A DNA stretch of 64,000 nucleotides from Geosiphon pyriformis (GCA_016748015.1 JAAOMT010000512.1:789757-853756); one strand, 5' to 3'; positions 34,367-48,447 are shown, counted from the stretch's first letter. Translations and numbers: made by a program. Notes: a model not told the origin generated them from the sequence alone.

Positions 34367-34851
34367 TCATAAACAATAATAAAAGTGTTCTGGCCAATTT
34401 TGTAAATTTCTCCAACCAATTGTAAAGATTAATCACCTCCGTCAATAAGATAGACGCTTATGTACTCGCTAGGAGGACTAAGAAGACTTCGGTTCGCCGG
34501 GGGAGGGACTATAAATACTTATACATAATTCTGTATTTTAGAATATTTAATCAACTTATAGAAATCAAGATATCTTGTAAACATTAGCGGAAATTATCAT
34601 CATATTCATAAAAATATTCTTTGCAAAGTATATAAATGAAATTAATAACAGCACATTCATTTTGATTAATGGATTTTACGAAACTGACTTAATTCTTGGT
34701 TTTAATTTTATGCAAGAAACATTCCTATGAGATCGAAGACATCCACTGATTTAGCCGGTTATGTATTATTTATCATAATATAGATGAGAAATAAAATACG
34801 TGCAAGGCTTTTACTTTACCCTATACTATCTCAGCTTGAAAGATAATCTAT
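34367..34851. other. Convergent intergenic region
   Basis: 3' flanks of chitin synthase and of the minus-strand POP3-like gene. AATAAA-type signals occur (for example AATAAAAGTG at 34376 and AAATAAAATA at 34790 on the plus strand). No gene seen. Confidence 0.5.
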
Positions 34852-36327
34852 CTAGTTTCTTTGTCCTCTCGAAGTTTTTGTTTTTCGAAACTGACTATCT
34901 TTTGTTATTTCGGTAACCTCCTGACTTTGATGATCTTGATTTGATTGGGAGCCTTCAGGAAAACTAAGAGCTTTCTTCTGTTTGAGCTGCCATTGACCCT
35001 TAATGGGAGCAGTGGTTACTAGCTGCTTGATTTTAGTAGACAAATATGGGGTATTAATTGTTTTGTCGATTATTTTTGAAGCACCCTCTGGAATCCCAGT
35101 CCTGTCATTTTGATTTTCATCCCGGAGTGATTTATACATTCTCTTCATGTAAACATTCGTTCGAAGAGGATTTAACCATGAAGCTATTACTGGATTCACC
35201 TTCCCTTTTACCAATTCATAAAGACTGTTAAGCTCTGGATCATCATTCGCCTTTAGTAAAACAAGAGGTGAGAGTAGAATTGGGATTCGAATGAATCAAA
35301 AAAAAAGAAGTATAAATTGCTAAAATACCTTTATACCAATACATGATAATGATTTCATCCCCGTCGCGTTTGCTAACTTGCTATGCGCACCTCTCGGTAA
35401 AGGTACAAGTAGGACGTTCCCATATATACTTGCCATAATCGGCAAATGTGCATATAAGTGGTAGGGTGAAATCTCAGCTTTGGATACAAATATAATTCTT
35501 AAATGTAATTTGTGACCAGAACTGATATTTGAACTTTGATCTCCAAATATTTCAGTGTTTGAGTCTATGTTTTTATAAAAAACTGATGCGATTTGAAGAT
35601 TGTTTGGTTGTTCCAGATATCTGGTCACCGCATTGATACCAAAAATAAACGAGGATAAAATTGTTGGTGGGCGAGTATTCGTAGTGCTATTATTAGAATC
35701 TTGGGAGGAATCGATTTCCATAGGATCACCTTCAGTAGTTAAAAGCCTTTTTGGAAGATCAACTCTCTCAGCCTCGACCTTCGTTTTATATTGGAATTTT
35801 GCAGATTCTTTGTTTCGACGCTTTTGACGACGATATTCACCGATACCTGACAGCACGCTGAAGATGAACAAAGTGAATAATTTAGAAATCAAGTGCTAAA
35901 CCTGAGCCTTTTAAGCAACAAACCTGCATAATGCATCGAGTATAATTGCTTGATCTTCTTTGGGTATATCGGGCCTTTGAAATAAATTGCATTAAACGAC
36001 TTCAGGCAGGTAAAAAATTCTCATCATATCAGTCTTTAAATACCAATCTATTGGGAAAGGGGAGTCCAACACAGCCTTGAAGACAGTTTTTCGTTGTTTA
36101 TCAGCGTAACGATAAGTACGATCTATGTGAGAAATAGCATTGTAGTCGATGGTCGTTTTGTCACGACCACCTTTCCCATAAGAGCTCATAGTCCTTTTTT
36201 TGATAAGCTCTGCTTCGGAAACATTAATATCTACTTTTTTATTTTGCTTTTTTCCAGGCACTTTTTTTTCTCCCAGGTCTTTTATACGAGCACTTGACTC
36301 ACGAGGCTTTTTTAAATCCTTGGACAT
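34852..36327 (-). CDS. POP3: POP3-like subunit of RNase P/MRP
   Basis: Four exons from 36327 down: 36044-36327, 35924-35974, 35329-35857, 34852-35250; 420 residues. The diagnostic segments are KQRKTVFKAVLDSPFPIDWP at residues 77-96 and, in the middle, an L7Ae/Rpp38-like core (LRIIFVSKAEISPYHLYAHL, then GNVLLVPLPRGAHSKL and LSCIGIK). Pop3/Rpp38 binds the RNA of RNase P and RNase MRP in the nucleus and nucleolus, which mature tRNA and pre-rRNA. The N-terminal extension and C-terminal tail are basic and low in complexity, making the protein longer than yeast Pop3. An in-frame ATG at 36393 could extend it by 22 residues; I prefer 36327 (MSKDLKKPRES). It is divergent to the uS4m gene with 189 bp between the two start codons. 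Confidence 0.72.
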
Positions 36328-36516
36328 GTTGAAAGTTACAACTAAATATTTAGAGGTATTAATCTCATGATCTAAGCAGTTTAGTACAACCACAAGGGCT
36401 ACGCGAAAGGTTAGGAATCAAAATTTAACATTTTGACCAGCATTATTTAAAAAATGATGATCAGATCAATAAGTGTGAGGTGAAGCCTCGCATTTTTACA
36501 CTCGAGGCAGCTCATC

Positions 36517-37330
36517 ATGCGGAAACCAAAAGATAAAATATCCCAAGGCCTTATTCGCATGTCGTGGTCCCTGAAAAATCTTTTTATTATCCATCAGCGT
36601 GGCGCTACCCCACCTCGCCTCCAAAACCGATCACTTTATCAACAAAAATGGCAGGCGAAAAAGGATACGCGTGCCTATCATGGCGCGCAGCTAAACGAAA
36701 GGCAATTTAAGAATGTATTTGAACCACGATTGCCTGCTAGTAACACACGCGTCAGCTGGGAAGATAAAGACAGAAAGCTTCCGCCTGCTGCCGTGCTTAC
36801 TTACGCGTGTTTGGAACGGAGGTTAGACTTTATCATATTTAGGAGTTGCTTCGCTTCGAGTATATGGACTGCTAGGCAGATGGTTTTGAGTGGAAAAGTC
36901 AAAGTCAACGACATAAAGGTTATTTATCCCCTTATTAATTTTTTCTTTCATTATTGTAAAAATCTCATTTTTTTTTTGGTAGTTAGCAAATCCATCTCAT
37001 ATGGCTAAAGATGGTGATATAATCAGCGTCAACCCAAAAGCTATTCGTTTTTTAGATAAACCGGACCCATCACAGCCCGGAATATTTAAGCCAGTGCCAT
37101 TTATGCAACCATTTCTCTTTATACCAGATTATTTGGAAGTAAATTTCAATACGTGCTCAACAGTATATTTACGAGCACCTATGTTGCGACCAGGTAAAAG
37201 TGAAATACCTTCACCCTTCCCACCTGAATTTCACTCTTTGGCCTACGAATTTTATGTGGGTTTAAAAAAGAGAAAGAAAAAAAAGGGTCCGGTGGAAAGC
37301 CGTCATTATATACCTCGGAATAATCTATGA
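36517..37330 (+). CDS. NAM9: Mitochondrial small-subunit ribosomal protein uS4m (Nam9-like)
   Basis: Two exons, 36517-36918 and 36983-37330, give 249 residues. The S4 RNA-binding domain spans about residues 95-155: LERRLDFIIFRSCFASSIWTAR, MVLSGKVKVNDIK, then NPSHMAKDGDIISVNP across the splice. The N-terminal SWSLKNLF...NRSLYQQKW region fits mitochondrial uS4 proteins, and the C-terminus is Lys-rich followed by a PRNNL end. The protein belongs to the mitochondrial 37S ribosomal subunit, where S4 helps start assembly. Its reading frame is convergent with Ku80 (214 nt between stops). Confidence 0.88.
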
Positions 37331-37544
37331 TTTGCTTACTTCTAATGCTTGACTAATTCAAAAGAAATTGGAATCTCAAGAACTGTGCCTATGTTCAGCT
37401 ACTATATTATGACGCTTGTTGCAATATAGCCTTACACTTTAGAAACTTTGGATAGCTATTAGGAGATTGGTTGATGATAACCCTAATCCATCAACATTTC
37501 CCACTAGTAGAGAAATTTAATAAATAAATAAGTAAAGTAGAATA

Positions 37545-40500
37545 TTAATGTAAAAAAGTACCGAAACGTCTATTATTCACCAAATGATTTTCAGGCTGTT
37601 CTGCGTTTTCCAAACCTGTTGAGGGCTTATTTTCCTTTTTTATCGGCAAAAACTAGACAAGAATAATGTATCATTTTTAAACATTTTTTCGAATCAATTT
37701 CATCGAAATCAAATTTCTATGTCACCTTATTTGCATCTTCTTTTGAAATATTACTGTCTGGTGCTTCATCGGAGCTTATCAAAGTGATTTTTGAATCGAC
37801 CACATGTTGCCAAAAATCTGCCTTTGCGAGCGGTCGATCCAGACAATTTTTTCGAAGATTCTGGAGGAACTCATTGAACCTTTCCGACTCATCCTCCTTT
37901 TATAATCATACGAAACATGTTTAAACTTGATAACAGTCAAATAATGAATAGATTCTTCATACCCGAGCAGAAACTTCACGCAATGCTTTCAGACATTGAA
38001 TTGCTTTGGTATCATCTACTAAAGTTTTTGCGAGATCCGTTATAATTTTACACATTTGTTCCACCGCTGAAAAAATGATATAAACTTTGGATTAGAAAAA
38101 ATGATTTTGTAGAAAAAAACCGCGAGTAATAAATTAATGAATACATACCAGTTGTAACCAAATCTTCTTGCCGATTTTCAATCATCTTGGTAAAATCGCC
38201 CACAGGATCGATATATCCAATCTTTCGAATATCAGCACTATTAGGCAGAATATCGCCACAAAAGGTCCCATTAATCTCGGACTTGTGTTTTTTGATACCC
38301 ACCTCCTCAAACTCTTCTTCTTTACTTCCTAATATTTCCTCAGCGTTAATTTCACCTACACCCTTTCGAGAAACTTCAGCACGACGGCGTTTGACTTTAG
38401 GAGGAACTAAAAAAACGGAAAATGAATCGTTTTCCGAACATTATAAGCAAGTTTAATGCTGAAGTACCTTTAGTTATTTTAAAAAGATCACGCATTTCAT
38501 TGATCAGATGCTTGTTTTTCTCCACAAGGGATGGTAAAATTCGGGCGTTTGATGTCAATTTTTCGTCCGGAAGAATCAAGGAATCATCCGGATGGAGAGC
38601 ACGATGGGAAATGGCCTTTTGTATACGAAATAGAACAGGATTATAAACTTCCTTTACCTTCAAATGTTCTTGAGCGTTCCTGTAAATAAAATATAATAAA
38701 ATTATAAATACTCATGGAATTTGATTTTGAAGCAAAAAACTTACCCTTCATTATCCAAGGCGGCCTCCATTAGATTCATTCCATTAATATATTCACCCAT
38801 TTTATCCAACATTTCTGGGGTGGGTAAATTCTTATGCTTTTCAACTTTTTTCCCAAATTTGTCTACAATATTTTCCAGAGAAGGAAAGACGCATTTTCGA
38901 TAATCTTCACAAAATGGAAGCTATCCAAAAATGAATAAATGTTACAATGGATCTATCAGATCAACATCTAAATTGTTGGTAAATACCTTGGCGAAGTATA
39001 AGCATTCAGTAGATGTTTTAAGATGAGGCACCAATATTGCCAATCTGGGGTCTTTATTTGTTTTGGATACATAACGTACTAAAGCGTACGCGTTTTTTAT
39101 GAATAACGCTTGAATGAGAGAAGATAGACGCAAGGACGCATCGAGATTATCTTTGGGAGGAAGAATGACGGATATATTTGACAAGCAATATTCTTGCCTA
39201 TACTTTAAATAAGGATGCAGTATGAAATAGGATAATATCATTTAAGAAGATCATACTAGAAATAAAACTCTTACATCTTCTGCCTTGATAAAACCTAACA
39301 TACACATAGATTGAATCGTATGAAGGCCCAATACTTCTTCATCATATGAAGGAATGGGTATAATCGTTTTCCCAAAAGTATAAGCTTTTTCCAAATCTTC
39401 TAGCGGTACTTCTATCTGATTGGCCTCATCTGCCTTTTCCCCTTCGTTCTTGTCTTCTGATTTCTCTATAATCACGTGTACTTTGGAGGTATAAACTTCG
39501 TGAGTTTTCTGGCGTAGTGTAGACATCTCAGCGGGTATTGACCATTTCTTGGCTGTAGGTGGTCTGGTTATGGAAGTCTTATGGTACATTTCAATAGGAA
39601 TTGATAACGAGGATTCAGGATGTTCTTCCACGTCACCCAATGTCAAAAAACCCTTATAAACTGGCGTCGGCTTTACAGCCCTGATTTGAGGCAATTCAAG
39701 GCGATTCAAGAAATCTCTCATTGTGAAAATATCCCCTCCGCAATCTCTGACAAATTCACGCCAAAAATTTTCGCTTGCGGCCTTTAGGTAAACACATATA
39801 TTATACTGACTGATATTGAACAAGAAACAGGAAATACGAAAAAGACTATCCGCTTGACCTTGATATCGGATTTCGTTTTCTCACGGAAGCCAGTATCGGG
39901 ATCATCAAATCCCATTCCCCTAAAGTAAAAATAAATTTAGATTGTAAATAACCTTCCGCTGAAAAATTATGACCTCAAGAAAATAACCTCCTAATTTCAA
40001 TTAACTTTACCCACATAAGCAGAATTATTTCTCACGGTAAAAGAAAAAATAGAATCCATACACAATCTTAATTTCGATACCTGAACCACAAATGTTGGTT
40101 ATCGCAGAGTGGTTGCTTTTCGTAATTGTGGATTCTCCATCAGTGAATAAATAAATTTTTTTGATGTATTTGAGATGTTTGCAGTGGTCTGAAATCAATT
40201 TGATAGCAACTTCCACAGCCGAGAGGCCTAATTAAAGCCAGGGATAAGCATTGTAAGGGTTATTATATGTGGTATGCTGTGTTCTTGAATAAGAATAATA
40301 AAGGCGAGGGACTAGGGACTGCAGAATCCACCACAAATGACACTTACAATCTCCTGAAATATCTCCACGAGGGAGATCATTTCTCACTTTGCGTAAAATC
40401 GAAAGTTTTGGCTGCTCTATGCCATTGAGAACGGATATATGATCGTGCTTTTCGTCTGTTGATAATGGATTATCGGTATCTATTGAAGAATTTCAATATT

Positions 40501-41066
40501 GTGTTTTGAGATATGCATGGGTATGATTTAATTTGATCTGTTAAGGTTGTTCTTAATAGACACATATGAACAGGTTTCAAAAGTTTCTTAGCATGCAAAA
40601 ATATCCTGTCCAAAAATGGAGGCTAAAAGATATACTAATCTTGGCCAAAGTTCAAGATGAAATGTTGAGAACACCCTTATCATTGAATTCATGCAGTTTT
40701 GATTATTAAAAAAATATTACCATTTGTTCCAACAGCAACTACCGAAGTCATGTCAGTTTTTCGCTCTGAAATAACCTACAAGACAAAGGCATGCCCACAT
40801 TAAATTATGTCAAATGTCAGTCACGACTGGTTTTTACACACTCGTTTAATGTGAATCAAATATTTTAATGGGCTCTATATCCTTAAATTTTGGTGATGGT
40901 AGTATAATGAATGATGTTTTCCTATTACTGTTACCTTATTTTCCAACATTATCTGAATGGCTCTGGAAGACAAGTCAAAAGCAGTGGTCCCACTTTCGTC
41001 CACCTTCTTCTGCCACATAGATGGCCCTACATCAATAATGAAAACTGTTGCAACTTTCCCTGCCAT
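37545..41066 (-). CDS. YKU80: Ku80, DNA end-binding subunit of non-homologous end joining
   Basis: Thirteen exons from 41066 down: 40935-41066, 40721-40775, 40348-40479, 40062-40227, 39859-39919, 39275-39781, 38987-39202, 38745-38920, 38468-38679, 38149-38406, 37963-38066, 37726-37896, 37545-37652; 765 residues. The N-terminus is a von Willebrand A-like domain (TVFIIDVGPSMW, IYLFTDGES). The beta-barrel core follows (VKPTPVYKGFLTLGD, TVYTSK-like region, GFIKAEDV, LIQALFIKNAYALVRYV, DPRLAILVPH, LPFCEDYRKC), then the C-terminal arm and helical region (LMEAALDNEG, YNPVLFRIQKAISHRAL). Ku80 pairs with Ku70 to encircle broken DNA ends and to protect telomeres. The last intron (donor GTGACA) is tentative; reading through it would end the protein at 37718 two residues later. 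Confidence 0.93.
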
Positions 41067-41914
41067 TTTGAATTGTTTGCAAACGCGTAGTTTAAGTTAA
41101 CAAGTATGCCCAATTTAATAATCATCAATTTATTAACTATAGTCTGCGCCTCAGATTTTGATTATTTTTATTGGTTTTATTATGCAAACACAAACAATAT
41201 AAAAAATATAATATATGTTTTTTAAATAAAATTTCAATTTTTATTATGTAAAATATATTTAACGTAAATCTATATTATAATGAATATATTAAAAAAACAA
41301 AATTTTAAAATTTATTATTAATGAAAATATTTAACATTAAAGTTAAAAGTTGATATTTGCCAAGTTGCTCGAAAACGTGTGGATTTAGACTTTATACACT
41401 ATCAGAAAATCTCAATTCCTTATACTGGTCCCCGAGAGTTTTGATTAAATTTTATTTCAGGGATGAATTACTACTTTTATGCTCATTTTTGAATTGTAAA
41501 CACCCAGTATTGTGATAATAAAATTACAAATAGGCCAGTCCTTAAAAAACTGTAATTCAAGGCTTTATCAGATAGGTTGCATGTTTTCAACAAATGTTAA
41601 ATATAAGATTTATGGGTGTAGATAAAGGTAAACTGAGAATGAATAATGTTTGTGTCTAATGATTACTTTTCGGATATTCGGGACTATTATTGAGTTTTTT
41701 CAGATTTAAAATAAGAAAACACCTGTTGAAGTTTATGCTAATTACTAAAAAGTACTTGTAGCCCTAAAAGTTCGACAATTCTTGTTCTCAGGTGTGATAC
41801 GATGGAGAATTTGGACTTTTGATCATAATAGTTAACAATAGCGGATGATAATAAAAAAGACAAATCAATATTGGATAATACATCATTAATTCGTAAAATA
41901 AAAAATTACATCAT
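41067..41914. other. AT-rich region between Ku80 and RPB1
   Basis: The Ku80 promoter and the RPB1 3' region lie here, both genes being on the minus strand. No gene is seen. Confidence 0.5.
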
Positions 41915-44900
41915 TTACCTGTAATTGGGCGATTTGGGAGTATAAGCGGTCGTAGAGTGTGCAGGGGAGTTCGGACTAAAGCTTGGAGATGCTGGATTGA
42001 AAGACGGCGATGTTGGTCTAAAGAATTAACTTGTTAATAAAACTATACTAAAATAAATTTTTAATGAAATATACTTGAATACATACGAGTAAGATGGTGA
42101 AGTGGGTGAATATTGAGGTGATGTTGGACTATAGGCTGGACTTGTCGGCGAATAAGAAGGGCTGGTCGGCGAATAAGAAGGACTTGTAGGTGAATAACTT
42201 GGAGACGTAGGGGAATAACTAGGTGATGTTGGTGAATAACTTGGTGAGGTGGGTGAATAACTTGGAGATGTTGGTGAATAACTAGGGGATGTTGGTGAAT
42301 AACTTGGCGACGTCGGCGAATATGAAGGGCTAGTCGGCGAGTAGGTAGGACTGGTTGCTTGATAATTTAAGGGTGTACTCCCAGTTCCACGAAGAGTATT
42401 GCGAGGACCAAGAGCCAAGCCGACTCCCAAATTTCCGTTGACGCCGGCAAGTTGTCCTGCAACCCCGTTGAATGCTGATGGGCTCGTAGGCGAATAGCTT
42501 GGGCTTGTGGGACTATAAGCAGGACTTGAAGGCGAAAAACCAGGGGATTGTGGATACGCAGATGGTGAAGTTGGGGAATATTCAGGAGTTGCTGTGTGAT
42601 AGGTTGGACTGGTATTAGGTGCATAGGGACTGACGCCCCAATTGACGGCATTTTGAGGATTTCCAACCATAATCGGAGTTCCGGAGCCTACTTCCGCTAT
42701 AGGAGAAAATGCTGGCGTACTAGGAATTGAGAAATCAACATATTGTGGTGTTCGAGCACCATGATGGGCTGGTGTATCCGCTCCATGAATGCCTGGTGTT
42801 CGACTTCCGTTAAACGGAGTCATGGGGGTCATATGGCCAGGAGTCATAGCACCGGAGCGACGATATTCATTCATACCAAAATTGCCTTCAGCTGTTTTAG
42901 TTTCGGTTGGATGGGGCGGAACGACTGTCTTTAGCATTTCATCGTCAAGATATATATCAAATTCACCGGTTCCAAGTGGCGCAACCTGTCCCAGCATAAT
43001 ATTTTCTGCTACTCCTTTACAGTCATCGATTTCACCTGCGGCGGCCGCTTCCATCAAGATTTCAACTGTCTCCTCAAAGGAGCATCTCATCAAAGCACCT
43101 GTTTCTGCACGATTAATACCGTGGCGAGTGATTGCCATAAGGTGTCCTCTTGATGTCATAACGTCGCACAACAAAGCTAAATGACGATAATTGACATAAG
43201 AGCCATCAAACTCGATAACACCCCGAAGTTCCTTTAATAAAGCAGCACGAGTAGCTTCGATACCCAAAACTGTCATAATTTCCACGCAATTATTTGAGTA
43301 TGTTCGTTTATGGTCGACATGCTCGACACAAAGTACCTCTTGCAAATTTGTTCCATCAGTCTCTAGAGTCCATTCATCTTCTTTACAAATTTTGCCTACA
43401 TCATCAATGTATATTTGTGTCTTTTTTGTTTCTATCAAGTAGACACGTTGGATTCCGCGAATTCCCCTCAAACCAATACTTCCAAGCATATTGTTTTCTA
43501 ATCTTTTGAGAAAGACATCCTCTTCAGTTGAATGATGAGTTCCTTCTTCATCAACAGTTTCTTTGTTGCTACTGGACTCATTAAGAATTCGACATCGAAT
43601 GATTTTCTTGTCAGCATTATCGTCATTCCATATAGCATGGATGTCACGTCGAAAATGTTCTTGAATTTTGTTACCGACAGTATCCATAGGAAGCTTTTTA
43701 TCAAGCATCACACCGTGTCCTAGTTCAAACCTCAAAACCCAGGGCGATTGTTGAATAGTATTTACTGTTTCTTCCATTTGATAATAGAGCTCAACGAATT
43801 CTCTATCTTCATCAATGATGCTAGAAGTTATGTCAGGATCATACCAAATTTCAGTGCATTGAGTAACAGTTTTAAGGGTTGTGTATTCAATCACACTTTG
43901 AATTTCTTTGGCAAGCTCCATATTTTTTGCGTATTCACCGTTTAAGTATACATGAATGGAAGGTGTCTTAATGTTTTTTGCGACATTGATAATTTCTTTG
44001 AGACGTGGTACACCAAGCGTGACGTTTTTACTGCTCACACCAGCATAATGAAAGGTATTCAATGTCATCTGAGTGGCCGGCTCACCAATAGATTGAGCAG
44101 CAATTGTTCCGACCATCTCCCCAGGAGCAACTAATGAATTTTGAAACCTTTGTTGTATCTCACCAATCAACCAGTTAAACGCTTTGTTGTTAAGATGATA
44201 TTCTTCAATTACACGACGACTCGAAAGAACGGATCGCAATAAGATTTTGAAAAGCAAGGTGGAATTTAACTGTGCCTCTTGACTAATTTTGTCATCTCCA
44301 TTGACCACCCGCAACTGGTCAATTAATCTGTTCAAGCTACCTAACAAAATAAGAGGATGTAGGTCACTTCCTTCCTTGGTGTCATAGCTAAACATTTGCT
44401 GGGCATTTTTTATTAGACGTTTAAGATTCACTGGCATTGGCCATTTGTTATCGCCATGAGGGAAAATAAATTCGCGCAATAATCTCCGATCTTCCTGTAA
44501 TTGATTATATTCTTGTTCAAATTGATCTTGTACTTCTCTGGATGCCATTTCGCTCTCTAAAAGAGCAGTAAGTTTTGGAGTGAGGGAGCCGGCAGCAAAA
44601 TCGAAATTGGAATCACCAAGATTAATCAAATATTTTCGTTCAAATTCGGCATTGGATAAGTTGAGAGAATCGAGTGACTGCTTTTCAACAAAGCAACCAT
44701 CCATGCCGTCTTCCCCATAGCAAAATTGGATTACATCTCCTAAAGAATTTCGAACGGTCCCATCATATTTAACCATTACATCCTCCAGGGCTTTCACTAG
44801 TCGACGTTGTATGTAACCAGTTTCGGCAGTTTTGACAGCCGTATCGATCAAACCTTAGTAATAAGGTGAATTTAAGTTAAAAGAAATTACTATTTACTAA

Positions 44901-47900
44901 TCGAGGGGTGATAATTACCTTCACGACCACCCATTGCATGGAAAAAAAATTCAGTTGGGGTTAATCCTCTTAGATAAGAATTTTCGACAAAGCCGCGAGA
45001 CTCTGGACTATGATCATCTTTGGTAAAGTGTGGCAAAGTTCTAAACTTGAACCCAAAGGGTATACGTTTGCCCTCTACATTTTGTTGACCAACACATGCA
45101 CTCATCTGGGAAATGTTGATGAAAGATCCTTTAGAGCCAGAAACTACCATCTGCTTAACATTATTTTCTTCTCGCAAACTCCTCTCAGCACTTCGCCCTG
45201 CCGAATCACGAGCCGTATTGAGCTCTCGGTTAACATGATGTTCAAACGATTCTCTGATGGTCATACCCGGTTCGCATTTTAAATTATCTTGCTGCGCTTT
45301 CAAAATAATTTCTTGTACTCGAGATTTCGCAGCGCCAATGGTTTGCGTGATAGTCTCCATTGTATCCTTATCAGCAATCGTATCACCAATACCAATACTG
45401 AAGCCATGTTGTAGTAGCCAGTTATTTACTACTGTTTGACAACCATTTAAGAATTTTTTGGCAGCCTCAGAACCTAATTCCTGCATGATAACATGTACAA
45501 GTCCCTGCTGCGAGGTGCCAACTGTTTTTTTGCATATAATACCACAAAGTACTTGACCATCTTCTATTAATACCTTCGTGTCACCGGGAGAAATATCGGA
45601 TTTTTCGTTTTCTGGATGTCCAGAGTGGAAACCATCACAATTGATACCTTTAGGAATGATCAAACTCAAAATTTGTTTACCCGTCCACATTGGAATCGGT
45701 TTGATGATACAAGGACGAGGAATACGTCCATCCCATTCAGGGACCCACATTAAAATGTTCATTACTAAATCTCTGGATAGAAAGCAATCACGCTTGGTAA
45801 ACTTGCGAACGGCACATAAAGTGTCCTGTACAATACCCATTACAGGTTTGTTCGATTGTGGTGAAACAATTTGCTTTGGAACCATGCAAATTTCTGTGAT
45901 TTCTGCTCTAGTTTCTACTGATTGGGGCACATGCATGTTCATTTCATCGCCATCGAAATCTGCATTGTATGGTGAGGTGACGGACAAGTTCAGGCGAAAG
46001 GTCGAGTAAGGCATCACTCGGACTTTATGACCCATCATTGACATTTTGTGAAGTGAGGGTTGACGGTTAAAAATGACAACATCACCATCGTTAAGATGAC
46101 GCTCTACTTTCCATCCATATTGCAATCGCACCTCACCAGCACGTTTGTGATGCTTCAAGTCGATGCGTTCCCCCGTATCTCGTATCACATATTTGGCTCC
46201 GGGATGTTCGGTAGGTCCATTACGCACAAGTTCTTGTAAATGTTCAATGTTATAAGGGGTGACTAATTCAGGATACGTTAAATTACGTGCAATACTACGT
46301 GGAACGCCAACTTCGTCTACTGAGATATTTGGATCGCCTGTGATAACTGTACGTGCTGAGAAATCAACACGTTTTCCCATGAGATTTCCACGAAGACGGC
46401 CTTCTTTTCCCTTTAGTCTAGCACGAATAGATTTTAAAGGTCTGCCAGATTTCTGTAAGGCTTGCGGTTGGCCGGCCATTTCATTATCCATATAAGTTGC
46501 GCAATGAAACTAAGGGGAAGTTTTTTAGAGGGGAATCCTAGCGGCAAACTCTATTGTAGTATAGAGATAAAAGAACTAACCTGGAGTAGATCTTCGAATT
46601 CACTAATAACATGGACTGGGCTCCCTTCTGATTCAAACCTTCGTACGTTTTGATTGGCTTTGAGGATATCAGATAATTTATGTGTCAAATCATCTTCACC
46701 ACGACTGGTTCCGTCCATCTGAATACTCGGACGCACGGGTGGTGGAGGAACTGGAAGAACCGTAATGATCATCCAATCAGGTCTCGCGAATTCAGCATTA
46801 AGACCCATATCAAGGAGATCTTGTTCTTTGATAGCCTTGAAAATTCTATACACATCAGCTGGAGTTAAAGGTTGCTTTGCATCTTGTGCTTGCTCCTACA
46901 ATTTGAGGAAGATATTGTGGATAAATGATCTTTAACTAAATCTTTTGCCTATCTATCAGTTGACTAACCTCATCCTTGGGTTTATAATTAGCGAATAGTT
47001 TTAAGCCATCTTTACGGATGGTAGGTTGCCGATGCCCACAACCACCATGTGGTTTTTTCCTTTTTAATCCAAGATCGTCCACAGCGGGTTGCGGTGCTTT
47101 ATTTAGAAGTATCATATCTCCAAATTCTCCTAAGTCTTTGTCTTCATTAACAGCGTCAGGATCTTCTCCGGATTCACAAACCATCTTTCCCTTACATATT
47201 TCCCAAACGGCGCGAAGACGGCGCTTGGGATCACGTATTTTGCGAGCTTGATTGAACTTTGGGTTTGACTAAACCATTAGAAGCAATGAAAACAGATCCC
47301 CGAAATGACAGGATAAAGATAGGGACATTTGTAAAGTAGTTTTGTTTGATTTATTTTGAATTTTTGAATTTGGCATTATGAGGATATACATAAACAATTT
47401 TTTGAGATTTGAGGTCAAGACAATGGAAATCAAATTTCTATTGATATTGAAAGCGAAGGGACAACTCACGTCGTCTGTTTTCAACTTTGAGCATGAAACG
47501 CAGATACATTCCAAGATCTTCTTTACTTTAGGAAGAAAGCCTGTGTGATGTGTACACAGATTTTTGACAAATCAGATAAATAACAAGCATAAGGTCAGAT
47601 TCAGTAAGTAGAAAAGATATCCAGAGATGAACTATGAGACGCTCGCATATTATCCATTGAGGTATGAAATAAGACAGATCGATGATAATCAAGGAATTTT
47701 TTCTAACAAAATTTCAAGAGCGAAGTGATGAAATACCAATGTGAAACACCGGTTTTGCCAGCTCTATGTGACCGAAATGACCTGGGCATTCGGACATTCC
47801 TTCGCCACATGTTTGGCATTTGAAATTTCGATCTATAGTTCCCATACGAGGATCAAGTAGACCACCCATCTTCGGCTTATGTCCACTTTCGTCCATCGTT

Positions 47901-48393
47901 TCTGGGTGTTCGATCAACGCGACCGACATGTTTTTCTAGTAAAGTGTCAAGAAATACAATCCAGAGTCAAGGATACAAAACCATATTAAAACTATTCGAA
48001 AAATACGCTGATGTTGATCGTCAGGCTTTAAAAATTTTCAGCTAAAAGCAAGGGTATTTCGTTGAAATACCCCTCCCACTGCAACATCTTTGAACTTTTA
48101 GACTTTGGGATTCTATCGTTACCATCAATGATTTGTCGCAAAATATAAAAGTTATTAATGGTACCCCTAAATTGTCAAACCAGACTTTAGCGTTTATTTT
48201 TTAAAGCTCGCGACATGCTATTCTCCTTGAGGGGAATGAAGTAAATTTAGCAACGGTAACCAAAGGTAGCAAAGTCTAAACTCTTTAGAAGAGCAGCAAA
48301 GGATACGATTTCGTCTGGGGATAAAATCCCAAACTGAACGTATTTCACTCGCCGTAGTGGCGCTGAAGAGTACGCAAACTGATATCCGTTCAT
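41915..48393 (-). CDS. RPB1: RNA polymerase II largest subunit
   Basis: Eight exons from 48393 down: 48307-48393, 47737-47935, 47470-47540, 46969-47268, 46581-46895, 44919-46509, 42087-44853, 41915-42017; 1810 residues. It is the catalytic subunit of nuclear mRNA transcription. Seen in order: [11 protein letters not shown], zinc-binding [17 protein letters not shown], a second Cys pair in [17 protein letters not shown], the Mg-binding [12 protein letters not shown], bridge-helix/trigger-loop context ([20 protein letters not shown]), and the C-terminal domain. The CTD has a mixed proximal part, two near-canonical heptads, a spacer of about 40 non-heptad residues (coded near 42355-42480), then about 12 YSPTSPx heptads and a degenerate tail ending SPNYR. 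The short first exon is separated by a 371-nt intron, long for this locus. The stop at 41915 reads through a possible GTAAAT donor, so a further 3' exon cannot be excluded. Confidence 0.96.
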
Positions 48394-48447
48394 GTCGGAC
48401 GATGTTAGGCCAAAAGGGCTTTGAATTGTTGTTTCGCTAGCAACGAA

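Noticed and set aside
36328-36393. Upstream in-frame ATG for the POP3-like gene
   Set aside because: Possible, but the added 22 residues (MVVLNCLDHEIN...) have no family support and the start would crowd the divergent promoter.
42100-42350. Regular short repeats resembling a CRISPR or minisatellite array
   Set aside because: The 21-bp period codes YSPTSPS heptads of the RPB1 CTD; there are no spacers.
42367-42666. 99-codon frame and other long frames overlapping RPB1 on both strands
   Set aside because: They lie wholly inside the RPB1 coding exon in other frames; the repetitive CTD readily gives such shadows.
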